This document shows positions 15,716 through 24,805 of a stretch of DNA of 56,793 nucleotides, piece by piece. The translations under genes were made by a program, and so were the position numbers. The notes under the pieces are model-generated. The model did no database searches. It saw nothing but the letters and a program-made list of their open reading frames with translations, and was not told where the DNA came from. Origin of the DNA: Nostoc sp. NMS7 (GTDB taxonomy: Bacteria; Cyanobacteriota; Cyanobacteriia; Cyanobacteriales; Nostocaceae); contig NZ_JABXKJ010000210.1 of the NCBI RefSeq assembly GCF_017115085.1, forward strand, positions 1 through 56,793, given 5' to 3'. Numbering within the stretch: the stretch's first letter is position 1; each line of letters begins with the position of its first letter.

Positions 15716-15973
15716 ATAAAATCTCTCAATGCTTGCCCAGGCTCTTTCAGCATGAGCTTGCCGAGCTTGAGAATTTAGCAACTTGCAAAAAGGGAATTCA
15801 GCATTATCTACTAAAGTTTTGCAGTGTTTGTAGGCATCATTACGACTTTTAACTAGACCATCTAACCAAGCACGAATTATAGAATTACGCACAAAAATAC
15901 CAGTCCGAATCCCGCTATCGAGTTGTCTTAACTGATTCTGTGTTCCTTCTAATTTTGCTTCGTAGACTAGCAT
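15715..15973 (-). pseudogene. tnpB: TnpB N-terminal fragment (IS200/IS605 type)
   Basis: From ATG 15973 the frame reads MLVYEAKLEGTQNQLRQLD, then RTGIFVRNSIIRAWLD and LNSQARQAHAERAWASIERF. This is the N-terminus of IS605-type TnpB proteins. Only about 86 residues remain; the RuvC nuclease and zinc-finger parts are gone, replaced by the MFS fragment. Not functional as a nuclease. Confidence 0.7.
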
Positions 15974-16094
15974 CTTATCTTTTGAGACTACGATAAGACT
16001 GTAGCATATATCTCAGAAAATCTCCCCCTTTAAGGCAGGGCTGTTTCATTCCCTAAAACAGGTAAAATAGCAAGTGTTGAGGGGATAAAAGATC

Positions 16095-17211
16095 ATGGGT
16101 GCGAATCTGATTGAGCAATTGCGGCAAGTGGAAGATTTTAGGACTCTAGATGGTCGAAGACATCCACTGTGGTTGGTATTACTGTTTGTAATAATGGGCA
16201 CAATGAATGGATATGTTGGGTATCGTGCATGGGGGGATTTCGTCAAACGGCATCGTCAGGTATTGATAGAGACATTTAGAATACAAAAACATGGTGTTCC
16301 TTCTTACTCAACGATCCGACGTGTAGTTATGGGAGTAGACTTCGATAAACTTGCTGCAATATTTAATCAGTGGGCTAACCAATACGTTGAAATAGAAGAA
16401 TCAGAATGGTGTGGCATCGATGGTAAAAGTATTAAAGGTACAGTCCAAGACTATGATTCATCTAGTCAAAATTTTGTCAGTATTGTATCCGTATTTACTA
16501 GTAAAAGAGGGCTAGTTTTAGGTATGGATAAATTTGACAACAAGAAAGAAAGTGAAATTGCAATCGTACAAAATTTAATTACAACATTGGATATAAAAGG
16601 TGCGGTATTTAGCTTCGATTCGTTGCATTGTCAAAAAAAACTTGCAAGCTAATTATAAGTAGTGACAACGACTATGCGGTAAGCGAAGCCATGCCGTTAG
16701 GCTTATCGCTGTTAAAGATAACCAGCCAACGTTACATCGTCATATTAAACGCATTGCTGCACTCAGAAAGCCAGTCAGTCGTCATATCGAAACTGAAAAA
16801 ACTAGAAATCGCTTTACAACACGTACCGTGGAAGTTTTTGATGATTTGACTGCGATCAATTCCCAGTGGACGGGTATTAAGTCTTTAATCCGGGTTGAAA
16901 GAGTCGGAACCCGCACGGGTAAAGCATATCGCCAGGTTGTCTGTTATATCAATAGTATAGTTGCCACAGCGAAAGAATTTGCTCATGGTATTCGCGGACA
17001 TTGGGGTATCGAAAATCGCCTCCATTGGGTTAAGGATGTAGTTTTGAATGAAGATAATTCAACTATACGTATGGGTAAGGCTCCTGCAAATCTCTCAATT
17101 ATGCGAGCGATTGCACTGAATCTGCTTCGCCGAAATGGTTATGCTTCCATCACAATTGCCCAAAGATTTATCTCTCATGATATTGACAAACTCCTTGCTC
17201 TTGTGGAATGA
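16095..17211 (+). pseudogene. ISAs1-family transposase, two frame breaks
   Basis: Three frames give one DDE transposase: 16095-16652 (N-terminal DDE_Tnp_1-associated part, DFRTLDGRRHPLWLVLLFV, then WCGIDGKSIKG with the first Asp), 16628-16849 and 16828-17211 (HWGIENRLHWVKDVVLNED with the catalytic Glu). The first break is at an A8 run (16633-16640), where a one-base shift restores CKLIISSDNDYAV. The second is a 32-base dispersed repeat at 16679-16710; skipping it gives VKDNQPTLHRHIKRIAALRK. A8 alone might allow frameshifting, but the repeat makes the gene dead. Confidence 0.8.
16679..16710. repeat. 32-nt dispersed repeat inside transposase
   Basis: Imperfect palindrome beginning GTAAGCGAAGCC and ending GGCTTATCGCT. 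Its length is not a multiple of three, so it shifts the frame. Confidence 0.65.
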
Positions 17212-17472
17212 ATCAGCCCTGCCCTTTGAGGGGGAAGCTTTAGACCCAATTTTTCGGTAAGGTGCTATCCTCACAACCAAGTTCAGGAAAGAAGGTTTTC
17301 ATCCCTACCATTGGTGATTTGATTCACAGCGATCGCACAAGCGCTTCATTGATCAGAAATCCTCTGGTTAAATAAAGTTTATATCTATGGAAGCAACAAA
17401 TCTTAATTAAAGGGATTGACTATGTAATGTATAATCAATGTGCCTTTGGTTAGGCAAAATCCAAATAAAAAA

Positions 17473-18447
17473 ATGAATGAGTATTCTGTAACAAGCAGCA
17501 GTGTAGTGAAAGAAAAAGCCAGGGAGTTGGGCTTTCACAAAGTTGGAATTGCTGGTGTAGATAGGGTAAATGCCACAGAAGCCCAGAGGTTACAAGCATG
17601 GATTGAACTGGGTTATCACGCCAATATGGAATGGATGGCTAATCCAAAGCGTCAGGATATCCGCTTAGTGATGCCAGAAGCGCGATCGCTAGTTTGTGTG
17701 GTGCTAAATTACTACACAGCAGATCAACGTCCCGAAGGCGAAGAATACGCCAAAATTTCCCGTTATGGTTGGGGAAGAGATTATCATAAGGTGATGCATA
17801 AAAAACTCAAGCAGCTAGCTATATGGCTAAAATCACTTGATCAAGGCGTACTAGCTCGTTATTATGCAGACACTGGCCCGGTGCAAGATAAAGTGTTAGC
17901 ACAACAAGCCGGAATTGGTTGGATTGCTAAAAATGGTAATGTGATTACACGAGAATATGGATCTTGGGTATTTTTAGGAGAAGTGTTGACCAATTTGGAA
18001 TTAGAGAGCGATCGCCCACATACAGAACACTGCGGTAGCTGTACTCGTTGTCTTCAGGCTTGTCCTACAAGTGCAATTACTCAGCCTTTTGTGGTGGATG
18101 CTAATCGTTGCATTGCTTATCATACCATTGAAAATCGCGCCGAGGAATTGCCAGAGACAATCACACCCCATTTGCAAGGCTGGGTTGCGGGTTGTGATAT
18201 TTGCCAAGATGTTTGTCCTTGGAATCAACGTTTTGCCAGCACAACTGATATTGGCGAGTTTCAGCCTTATCCTGGGAATATTGCTCCCCAACTGCTAGAA
18301 TTAGCCCAAATCTCAGATCAGGAGTGGGATAAACGATTTCCAGCATCTGCCTTGCGGCGGATTAAGCCAGAAATGTTACGACGCAACGCCCTAGCTAATC
18401 TTGACGCATCCAGGCGAAAGAATGACCCCGAAAGTAATTATTTTTGA
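17473..18447 (+). CDS. queG: Epoxyqueuosine reductase QueG
   Basis: 324 residues from ATG 17473; a GTG at 17440 would add 11 residues unlike the family. QueG reduces epoxyqueuosine to queuosine in tRNA using cobalamin and two 4Fe-4S clusters. The cluster Cys are seen in CGSCTRCLQACP (C187, C190, C193, C197) and CDICQDVCPW (C241, C244, C248), with C213 completing the second. ARYYADTGPVQDK contains the catalytic Asp (D133). Cytoplasmic. The last 26 bases overlap the HAD gene, so the two are probably co-translated. Confidence 0.93.
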   Translation: MNEYSVTSSSVVKEKARELGFHKVGIAGVDRVNATEAQRLQAWIELGYHANMEWMANPKRQDIRLVMPEARSLVCVVLNYYTADQRPEGEEYAKISRYGWGRDYHKVMHKKLKQLAIWLKSLDQGVLARYYADTGPVQDKVLAQQAGIGWIAKNGNVITREYGSWVFLGEVLTNLELESDRPHTEHCGSCTRCLQACPTSAITQPFVVDANRCIAYHTIENRAEELPETITPHLQGWVAGCDICQDVCPWNQRFASTTDIGEFQPYPGNIAPQLLELAQISDQEWDKRFPASALRRIKPEMLRRNALANLDASRRKNDPESNYF

Positions 18448-19057
18448 TTTTGATGGCACAATTGCTGATACAGTAGATGCCCTTGTAAGTATTGCTAATC
18501 GTCTAGCTGTAGACTTTGGTTATAGGCACATCAGCCCAGAACAATTAACCCTACTTAAAAACCTCACATCTAGGGAAATTATTAAATACTCAGGAGTTTC
18601 TCTATTTAAGATCCCTTTTCTAGTCAAAAAAGTTAAAGGAGAGTTAAAAAACAAAATCCCAGAATTAAAGCCAATTCCGGGAATTAAAGAAGCATTAATG
18701 GAACTCCAAGCTAAAGGATATAAGCTGGGCATTATCACTTCTAATTCTAAAGAAAATGTGACGCAATTCCTCACAATCAATGATTTAAATCATCTATTTG
18801 ATTTTATCTACTCAGGAATTACAATTTTTGGCAAAACAACGATCATTAATAACGTATTGAGGCAAAATCAACTCCAACCTCAAGAAGTTATTTATGTCGG
18901 AGATGAAACCAGAGATATAGAAGCATCAAAGAAAGCAAATATCCAAGTGATTGCAGTGACTTGGGGCTTTAACTCACCGGAAGCACTAGCCAAGCAAAAT
19001 CCAGATTATTTAATTCAGCAACCTAGCGAATTACTAGAAGTGATGAATCGGAGTTAA
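18422..19057 (+). CDS. HAD-superfamily phosphatase
   Basis: 211 residues from ATG 18422, inside the end of queG; a TTG at 18401 is a weaker start. HAD motif I is FDFDGTIAD (residues 7-15), motif II lies in LGIITSNS, a Lys in IFGKTTIINNVL is motif III, and IYVGDETRDIEASKKA is motif IV. The helical cap between motifs I and II fits the phosphoglycolate phosphatase-like subfamily. Substrate not readable. The AT-rich inverted repeat AATAGTTAAAATTTTAACTATT at about 19066-19087 (read in two halves) may end transcription. Confidence 0.85.
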   Translation: MTPKVIIFDFDGTIADTVDALVSIANRLAVDFGYRHISPEQLTLLKNLTSREIIKYSGVSLFKIPFLVKKVKGELKNKIPELKPIPGIKEALMELQAKGYKLGIITSNSKENVTQFLTINDLNHLFDFIYSGITIFGKTTIINNVLRQNQLQPQEVIYVGDETRDIEASKKANIQVIAVTWGFNSPEALAKQNPDYLIQQPSELLEVMNRS

Positions 19058-19197
19058 TTAATAGTTAATAGTTAAAATTTTAACTATTGACAATTCACCC
19101 AAACATTAGGATGGGCAATGTCTACCAATACCGATAACTTCAACTTTAATATTTGTGACATTGCCTAGCCTACAAAATAGCAAGATATCAGAAAAAC

Positions 19198-19572
19198 TTA
19201 ATTTTTGCGTTCACCTTTTTCTAAAGCTTGTTCTACTAGATCATCACTGACATTAGTTACACCCTGAGTTGGAGAATTCCCAACTTCGTTTGCTAACTCT
19301 AGAAAATCATTAGGATTACCAGTTGACTGCGATTGGGTTTTTGTTTCTTCTGGTTTAGAGGTTTTATATTCAGGTGCAGTGGCTGCTTCGGCTGCTGCTG
19401 CACCTTTACCTGTCCGATCAACTTCACTGACGCTGAATTGCTGTGCAGCTGCATAATCAGCATCAAAATCTACCTTTGGCGCTTCCTCTTCACCACTAGC
19501 TATGTTTTCGGCAGCTAATTGGGCTTCATGGGTGGTAGCTTCATTTAAATTGGGCTTTACTTCATCAGGCAT
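19198..19572 (-). CDS. Small acidic, disordered protein
   Basis: 124 residues starting at ATG 19572. The sequence is low in hydrophobics and rich in Glu, Ala, Ser and Thr (GKGAAAAEAATAPEYKTSKP), so it is probably disordered. No membrane segment, Cys or known motif. It is divergent from the carotenoid-protein gene, with 217 bases between their starts, so they share a promoter region. Function unknown. Confidence 0.6.
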   Translation of the reverse strand: MPDEVKPNLNEATTHEAQLAAENIASGEEEAPKVDFDADYAAAQQFSVSEVDRTGKGAAAAEAATAPEYKTSKPEETKTQSQSTGNPNDFLELANEVGNSPTQGVTNVSDDLVEQALEKGERKN

Positions 19573-19789
19573 AATTAAAACCTTAGGTAAATTTTTTATT
19601 GCTGGTGCGATTATAGCAAGTTAAGGTGCTACTTTCTTGCTTCCTGGGGAGAGACTTTTACCTCTATTAAAAGATAGATTAAAGCTGGAATTTCTGATTA
19701 ATTTAACTCTTTCTATCGGTAGTAGAATGTGATTCTCAAACTCTGGTAGGACTTAGTTTGGCGGATTAAATTTTCTTGGAAACAAAATT

Positions 19790-20320
19790 ATGACTGCAAG
19801 TTACGATAAAACCATTTCTCAAGCCCAGAGCAATGAAACTCAACAATTGGTAGACGCGTTTAATGCTTTAGACACCGATGCCAAACTAGCCTGGTTCTAT
19901 TTGGTTTATCAAAAAATGGGTGACTCTGTGACTCCAGCTGCTCCGGCTGCGGCTGAACCAGAATTAGCACCAATTCTGCTAGGAGATTATTTTGAATTAT
20001 CCGATGAGCAGCAATTAGATATTATGCGGGATATAGTTAACCGCAAAGATACAGAATATTCTCGTGCCTATGGGGCGATCAAAGAAAACAACCAGTTGTT
20101 AGTTTGGTATGCTTGGGCAGTAGCTATGGGGGATACGGTGGTTGATTTACCAGCTACCTACCAGGCAAGTAAGCCAATTAATGATTTGCTTTCTCAAATT
20201 GAAGGAGTAGATTTTGAGGAGCAAATGTCGGTGTTTCGGACAATAGCTGGTGAACTGGGTTACACCGATGTCAAGCCGATCGCAACGCAAGCAGAAACTG
20301 GGAAAACGCCAAGTTTGTAA
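19790..20320 (+). CDS. Helical carotenoid protein (OCP N-terminal-domain homolog)
   Basis: 176 residues, the length of a stand-alone orange carotenoid protein N-terminal domain. It has the two four-helix bundles of that domain: VDAFNALDTDAKLAWFYLVYQKMG (split here in two pieces on reading) and, after an Ala/Pro linker, QLLVWYAWAVAMGDTVV with the conserved aromatic carotenoid contacts. There is no C-terminal NTF2-like domain, so it is an HCP rather than full OCP. HCPs bind a ketocarotenoid and quench singlet oxygen or phycobilisomes. A nearby C-terminal-domain partner is not in the window. Confidence 0.88.
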   Translation: MTASYDKTISQAQSNETQQLVDAFNALDTDAKLAWFYLVYQKMGDSVTPAAPAAAEPELAPILLGDYFELSDEQQLDIMRDIVNRKDTEYSRAYGAIKENNQLLVWYAWAVAMGDTVVDLPATYQASKPINDLLSQIEGVDFEEQMSVFRTIAGELGYTDVKPIATQAETGKTPSL

Positions 20321-20466
20321 TTAGCCCTAGCGACTAGAAGTCGCGGCTACACAAACAAAGTCCGCCTTCTCTTCTCTACGAGAGGCTGCGCCAACGAGAC
20401 GCTACGCGAACGCGGACTAAATCCACATAGATAACCTCTCTTTACCCCAATGACTAGAAGTCGCGG
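20321..20466. repeat. Paired dispersed repeats
   Basis: AGAAGTCGCGGCTACACA occurs at 20336-20353 and again at 20456-20473, flanking a palindromic repeat (TCTCTACGAGAGGCTGCGCC onward). The second copy supplies the stop codon of the ABC ATPase gene. Confidence 0.6.
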
Positions 20467-21228
20467 CTACACAGCAAGCTGATTTAAGTCGGCTGGGGTG
20501 AGGTTGGAGTGTACTACTTCACCATCACGGAACCAAACGATGCGCTGGGTTTTACGGGCAACTTCTGGCTCATGAGTTACCATGACAACGGTAATTCCAC
20601 TGGCATTGAGTTCGCCAAAAATATCTAAGACTTCTTCGGTTGTGTGCGAATCAAGTGCGCCTGTGGGTTCATCGGCTAGGAGTACTACCGGACGATTAAC
20701 GATCGCTCGCGCGATTGCTACTCGTTGTTGTTGTCCACCAGATAGTTGAGTTGGTTTGTTGTTGAGGCGATTTGCTAAACCGACGCGCGTCAATGCAACT
20801 GTGGCGCGATCGCTTCTTTCTTTTGGATTGACATCAGCATACACCATCGGCAGCATCACATTTTCTAATGCTGTTAGTTGGGGCAATAGGTGGAATTGTT
20901 GGAAAACAAACCCCAGCTTTTTATTACGGATGTGTGCTAACGAGCGATCGTCCATCTGCGCTACATCAAGATTATCTAAGTAATAATGTCCGCCTGTGGG
21001 ACGATCTAGACAACCGATAATATTCATGGCTGTGGATTTACCAGAACCTGATGGCCCCATGATTGCACAATATTCGCCCTGTTCCACAATTAGGTTGACA
21101 TCATTCAGCGCTCGGATTTCTGTTTCGCCACTCCCATAAATCTTGAAAGTGTTTTCTAGTCGAATGATTATTGGTTTTGGTACAGGATTAGGAACTAGAG
21201 AATCGGGAATTAAAATAGTGTTTGCCAT
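20467..21228 (-). CDS. LolD/MacB-type ABC transporter ATP-binding protein
   Basis: 253 residues. Walker A GPSGSGKST, Q-loop FVFQQFHLLPQLTALENVMLP, signature LSGGQQQRVAIARAI, Walker B VVLLADEPTGALD, His-switch VTHEP. The FQQFHLLP and DEPTGALDS patterns define the LolD/MacB/DevA group, which works with MacB-type permeases to push lipids, peptides or glycolipids out. No permease or membrane-fusion partner lies next to it, so its partner is encoded elsewhere. A 20-residue N-terminal extension precedes the core. The final codons lie in a repeat. Confidence 0.88.
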   Translation of the reverse strand: MANTILIPDSLVPNPVPKPIIIRLENTFKIYGSGETEIRALNDVNLIVEQGEYCAIMGPSGSGKSTAMNIIGCLDRPTGGHYYLDNLDVAQMDDRSLAHIRNKKLGFVFQQFHLLPQLTALENVMLPMVYADVNPKERSDRATVALTRVGLANRLNNKPTQLSGGQQQRVAIARAIVNRPVVLLADEPTGALDSHTTEEVLDIFGELNASGITVVMVTHEPEVARKTQRIVWFRDGEVVHSNLTPADLNQLAV

Positions 21229-21482
21229 CAGGATTTAGTTATTAGTTATTAATTCTTTCTTCCTTGTCCTTTATTTATCCAGTTTATTATAAGAGTTTTA
21301 GAGAGTCTTTGCGTAAGTCCTATGAGTTTATGGGAAACACCTGTAGTCTGTGTGTCCAAATTTGGGATGGCACAGTTTGTAGTGGGGACTTCAGTCCCCA
21401 AAACCAAGACTAAAGTCCTGACTACAAACATTTTTTATTCAGCTTGATTAACCGGAGATGATATGACTACCAAAAAGCAATG

Positions 21483-22148
21483 CTAGGCAGCAACAGGAGT
21501 AGCAAATCTAGCATATCGCTCTATGTAGAACTCCTTGCTATTAGCGATCGCCACCACAGAATCACGTTGTTTTAAAGCCTTTTTCCACTGACGTAGACGA
21601 GTAAATTGTTCTGGTATCGCCAAGCCTCGATAGTGCTTGAGTGCAGGCCAACGCTCAAACCAAGGGTAAAAGGTGAAATCAACCAGACTAATGGATTCAC
21701 CAAACCAGTAGGGGCCATCTTCTGATAACTTCCCAAAAGCTTCATTCTCGATAAATTCCAGATGTTTATATAGTTCTTGTTTAGCTGCTTCTTGTTGTTG
21801 AATATCGGGACTACGCAAGAGAGCAGAAAAAGCCGGAACGAATCGAGTATTAGCAAAATCAATCCAGATACGAGCCTGGGCTTTAGCGATGGGACTACTG
21901 GGTAAAAGCGGCGGATTTGGAAATACCTCGTTAAGATATTCGTTAATTACTGCCGATTCCCAAACTCGGTGATGATTATGTGCGATCGCAGGCACTTTTC
22001 CATAAGGAGAAATATCTGTAAATCCCGCCGGCTTGTTCTGCAAATCAATCTCAATCAAATCAAAGTCAATGCCTTTTTCTTGCAATACCAAGCGCGAACG
22101 GTGAGCATAAGGGCAAACAACCGCACTATATATCTTGATTTCAGCCAT
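21483..22148 (-). CDS. Glutathione S-transferase, Cys type
   Basis: 221 residues from ATG 22148; the frame opens earlier at 22193 but the thioredoxin fold starts at MAEIKIYSAVVCPYAHRSR. Cys12 in CPYAHR is the likely catalytic residue, as in omega/lambda-class GSTs with thiol-transferase activity. GKVPAIAHNHHRVWESAVINEYL is the glutathione-binding cis-Pro and Glu-Ser region. The rest is the helical domain. Probably reduces glutathione adducts. It starts the minus-strand redox cluster that runs to 30065. Confidence 0.85.
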   Translation of the reverse strand: MAEIKIYSAVVCPYAHRSRLVLQEKGIDFDLIEIDLQNKPAGFTDISPYGKVPAIAHNHHRVWESAVINEYLNEVFPNPPLLPSSPIAKAQARIWIDFANTRFVPAFSALLRSPDIQQQEAAKQELYKHLEFIENEAFGKLSEDGPYWFGESISLVDFTFYPWFERWPALKHYRGLAIPEQFTRLRQWKKALKQRDSVVAIANSKEFYIERYARFATPVAA

Positions 22149-22257
22149 GTTGATCTTCCTGTATAAATAGGATTGGTTTATGAGCTTTGGCAATTAATTT
22201 AATTCAATCCAAAATCGTTCGACTGAGCGTAGTCGAAGTCCAAAATCTCAAATTAAA

Positions 22258-23379
22258 CTAGAGCCAAGGCACTTCTTCAGGTGCATAACGAAAGGCACGG
22301 AAGACTGAATTTTGCTCCCCACTAGCTACTGCTGATTTCTCACCAAGATTCCGAACTGCAAAGTGGGGATTAACATATTCCCAAACAATTTCTTTTGTAG
22401 GTGTCACCTCGAATATGCGACCGAAAGCACCTTCTGTAATTAAAGTGTTGCCATTCGCTAGACGCTGTGCGCCTGATATATACGAACTAAAGAAATTTTG
22501 GGGTGGGTTGTCAGCGTACTCCCAAACTATTTCTTTAGTTTGACGGCTTACTTCAATCACACGAGAGAAATTGAGGGCAGTGTGACGACGATGTGCGCCA
22601 TTATCAAAAATTAGGATATTGCCGTTAGCTAATTCGTTAGGAAAGTGCTGCTGTGCTAATACGTCATCTCCGAGTGTCCAGATAATCTCTCCTGTTTTGC
22701 GATCAATAATTACGACGGTAGAGATATTACGAAAGCTGACTATAATATTGCCGTCAGCGAGTTCGCCTACAGTATTACCATGAGTCCATTCGTGTCGTTG
22801 ATCTTGAGGAGTAATAGTAAAAATATCTGGATCTAAGTGTTCGTGGGTGTGCCAAGTCCAAACAATCTCACCCCCAGGAGTAACTTCATAAAGTACATCA
22901 GCATAGATATTACCGTCTGCTTCTGTTCCTGGCACACCGCCTTTGATCCGGGGAATCAAAGACTGAGGTATTTTTTCAATAGCTAATAAAATTGTGTTGC
23001 CGTTGCGTAGTCTGCGTCCATCGTGATGATGATCTGGATGTTTGTACTGCCAAATAATATTTCCCTTGGGATCTACTTCTAAGACAACCCCACTTTTAAA
23101 GGCAGCCCACAAAGGAAAATGTGGCGGAATATCTAGCGTTTTACCATTATAAAAAAGGTTGCCATTGGGTAAAAGATAGCCATATAAACCCGGTGGATAT
23201 GGCAAATTCCATTGATGTACTACTTCTCCTTCTAGATTCAGAAGATATACTTCTCCGTTACTTGTAAGTGGTGTAAAAAGTGTATAACCCTTGAATACCT
23301 TGTCAGGATTATAAGCTCTTAAACCAGTACCACGGCGACGAATAGTATTTTGGTCTACTGATGCTGTTGCGAGCGCCAT
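22258..23379 (-). CDS. Arylsulfotransferase-like beta-propeller protein
   Basis: 373 residues. Repeated blades of the type GNIIWQYKHPDH, GGEIVWTWHTHEH, TGEIIWTLGDD, TKEIVWEYADNP, each followed by an LxNGN turn, give a PQQ/ASST-like propeller. HPDHHHDGRRLRNGNT and HEWTHGNTV place several His in the centre; in bacterial ASST one such His becomes sulfated during transfer between phenols. No signal peptide is seen, unlike the periplasmic enzymes, so the assignment is to family, not to reaction. It sits 109 bases before the GST gene on the same strand. Confidence 0.72.
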   Translation of the reverse strand: MALATASVDQNTIRRRGTGLRAYNPDKVFKGYTLFTPLTSNGEVYLLNLEGEVVHQWNLPYPPGLYGYLLPNGNLFYNGKTLDIPPHFPLWAAFKSGVVLEVDPKGNIIWQYKHPDHHHDGRRLRNGNTILLAIEKIPQSLIPRIKGGVPGTEADGNIYADVLYEVTPGGEIVWTWHTHEHLDPDIFTITPQDQRHEWTHGNTVGELADGNIIVSFRNISTVVIIDRKTGEIIWTLGDDVLAQQHFPNELANGNILIFDNGAHRRHTALNFSRVIEVSRQTKEIVWEYADNPPQNFFSSYISGAQRLANGNTLITEGAFGRIFEVTPTKEIVWEYVNPHFAVRNLGEKSAVASGEQNSVFRAFRYAPEEVPWL

Positions 23380-23491
23380 AATTTTAAGTTGCTATGATGA
23401 ATTTTGTTCAGATCCCGGACTTCTTGAAGACGTCCGGGATCTCGCAGCTTCTCAACACGGGCTAAACCCTAGCTATCCGCTAACAGCACTC

Positions 23492-24529
23492 CTATGGTGC
23501 TGGATTCGGATATTGAGTATGAACTGAATCCAATTCAGCCAAGATATCTTTATCAAGAACTACATTGATGCTTTCTATATTCTCTTTGAGTTGTTCTAGT
23601 GTAGTAGCACCAATAATCGTACTAGCGACAAACCAACGACTCCGCACGAATGCGATCGCTAATTGTGCAGGACTTAGTTGATGGCGTTTGGCAATTTCTA
23701 CATAAGCTGCTACTGCTTTGCTAACATTTGGTTTTAAATATCGCTGACCAAAGTTTTCAAACAAGGTAACTCTTGCTTTCTCTGGTTTACCGTTGAGGTA
23801 TTTACCAGTTAAATAGCCAAATCCCAAAGGACTATAAGCTAGTAAAGGAAGGTTTTCGTAATAAACTGCTTCTGCAAGAGCGCCATCAAAAACTCGATTA
23901 AGTAAATTGTAGGCATTTTGAATCGAGACGACTTTAGGTAATCCTAATTGTTTAGCTGCGTGACTAAATTGTGCAATCCCCCAAGGAGTTTCATTACTTA
24001 AGCCGATATAACGAATTTTGCCTGCATTGATGACATCAGCAAAAACTTCTAGTTGTTCAGTAATGGAAACTGTTTCCTCTACTTGATTAGGGTCGAAAAC
24101 TGTTTGCCCAAAACGTGGTACATAACGATCTGGCCAATGGATTTGATATAAATCAATATAATCTGTCTGCAATCTTTTCAGGCTATCATCTACAGCTTGT
24201 TTGATATTATCCCGATCAATGGCTTTAGCTCCACCACGTACCCATTTAAAGCCGCGACCAGGCCCCGCAATTTTAGTAGCAACTATTAGTTGATCTCGCT
24301 GCTGATGTTTTAACCATTCTCCAATGTAAGTTTCAGTTAGGCCATAGGTTTCAGCACTGGTTGGTACTGGATACATCTCAGCCGCATCGATAAAGTTAAT
24401 TCCCTGTTTAATCGCATAATCTAGTTGCTGATGGGCTTCTTCTATAGTATTTTGCTGCCCATAGGTCATTGTACCAAGGCAAATTTCAGAAACTTTTAGG
24501 TCACTATTACCTAGCTGATTGTACCGCAT
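23492..24529 (-). CDS. Aldo/keto reductase
   Basis: 345 residues, a TIM-barrel AKR of the Tas/YajO-like group. Catalytic tetrad: Asp48 and Tyr53 in NFIDAAEMYP, Lys in LIVATKI, His in LYQIHWPD. The C-terminal SxxIxGAxxxEQLKENI segment binds the NADPH phosphate. It would reduce aldehydes or ketones in the cytoplasm. Same strand as the arylsulfotransferase-like gene, 112 bases upstream of it. Confidence 0.9.
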   Translation of the reverse strand: MRYNQLGNSDLKVSEICLGTMTYGQQNTIEEAHQQLDYAIKQGINFIDAAEMYPVPTSAETYGLTETYIGEWLKHQQRDQLIVATKIAGPGRGFKWVRGGAKAIDRDNIKQAVDDSLKRLQTDYIDLYQIHWPDRYVPRFGQTVFDPNQVEETVSITEQLEVFADVINAGKIRYIGLSNETPWGIAQFSHAAKQLGLPKVVSIQNAYNLLNRVFDGALAEAVYYENLPLLAYSPLGFGYLTGKYLNGKPEKARVTLFENFGQRYLKPNVSKAVAAYVEIAKRHQLSPAQLAIAFVRSRWFVASTIIGATTLEQLKENIESINVVLDKDILAELDSVHTQYPNPAP

Positions 24530-24805
24530 ATTTCTGGATAGATTTTTACGTACTTGATATTAGACAATAAATTACTCCTTGTTCAGTAAATTATTGTTTG
24601 CAGAAAGAATGAGAATTATTTAGATAATACTACGGTATTTATATCAAATTAACGGAGTTAAATAAAATTTACAAATTTATACTCAAAATGCTTTGTCTAA
24701 ATACTTGACTGAGGTTAGCGATCGCCATACCCAACATTATGGTTATCGATATAATTTATTGTGTAGTTTAGTTATTAGTCTACGCACGACTAGGAGAACC
24801 GGAGT
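24530..24805. other. Divergent promoter region
   Basis: This AT-rich gap separates the aldo/keto reductase (minus) from the dioxygenase (plus). GAGAATTATTTAGATAAT near 24611 weakly resembles a Fur-type box; I do not call it a site. GGAGAACCGGAG near 24791 gives the dioxygenase a ribosome site. Confidence 0.4.

Larger units (their letters stand above)
16024..17234 (+). mobile_element. Decayed ISAs1-family insertion sequence
   Basis: About 1.2 kb. Left end CCCCCTTTAAGGCAGGGCTG (from 16024) and the complement of the right end (CAGCCCTGCCCTTTGAGGGG, to 17234) are imperfect inverted repeats of about 28 bases. They enclose a transposase frame broken twice. The right end overlaps the transposase stop codon. 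Confidence 0.75.

Noticed and set aside
16095..17211. Functional ISAs1 transposase by programmed frameshift
   Set aside because: A8 could allow one shift, but the 32-base repeat at 16679-16710 causes a second, independent frame break.
24605..24640. Possible Fur box (GAGAATTATTTAGATAAT)
   Set aside because: Only a weak match in an AT-rich promoter region; no support from the neighbouring genes.
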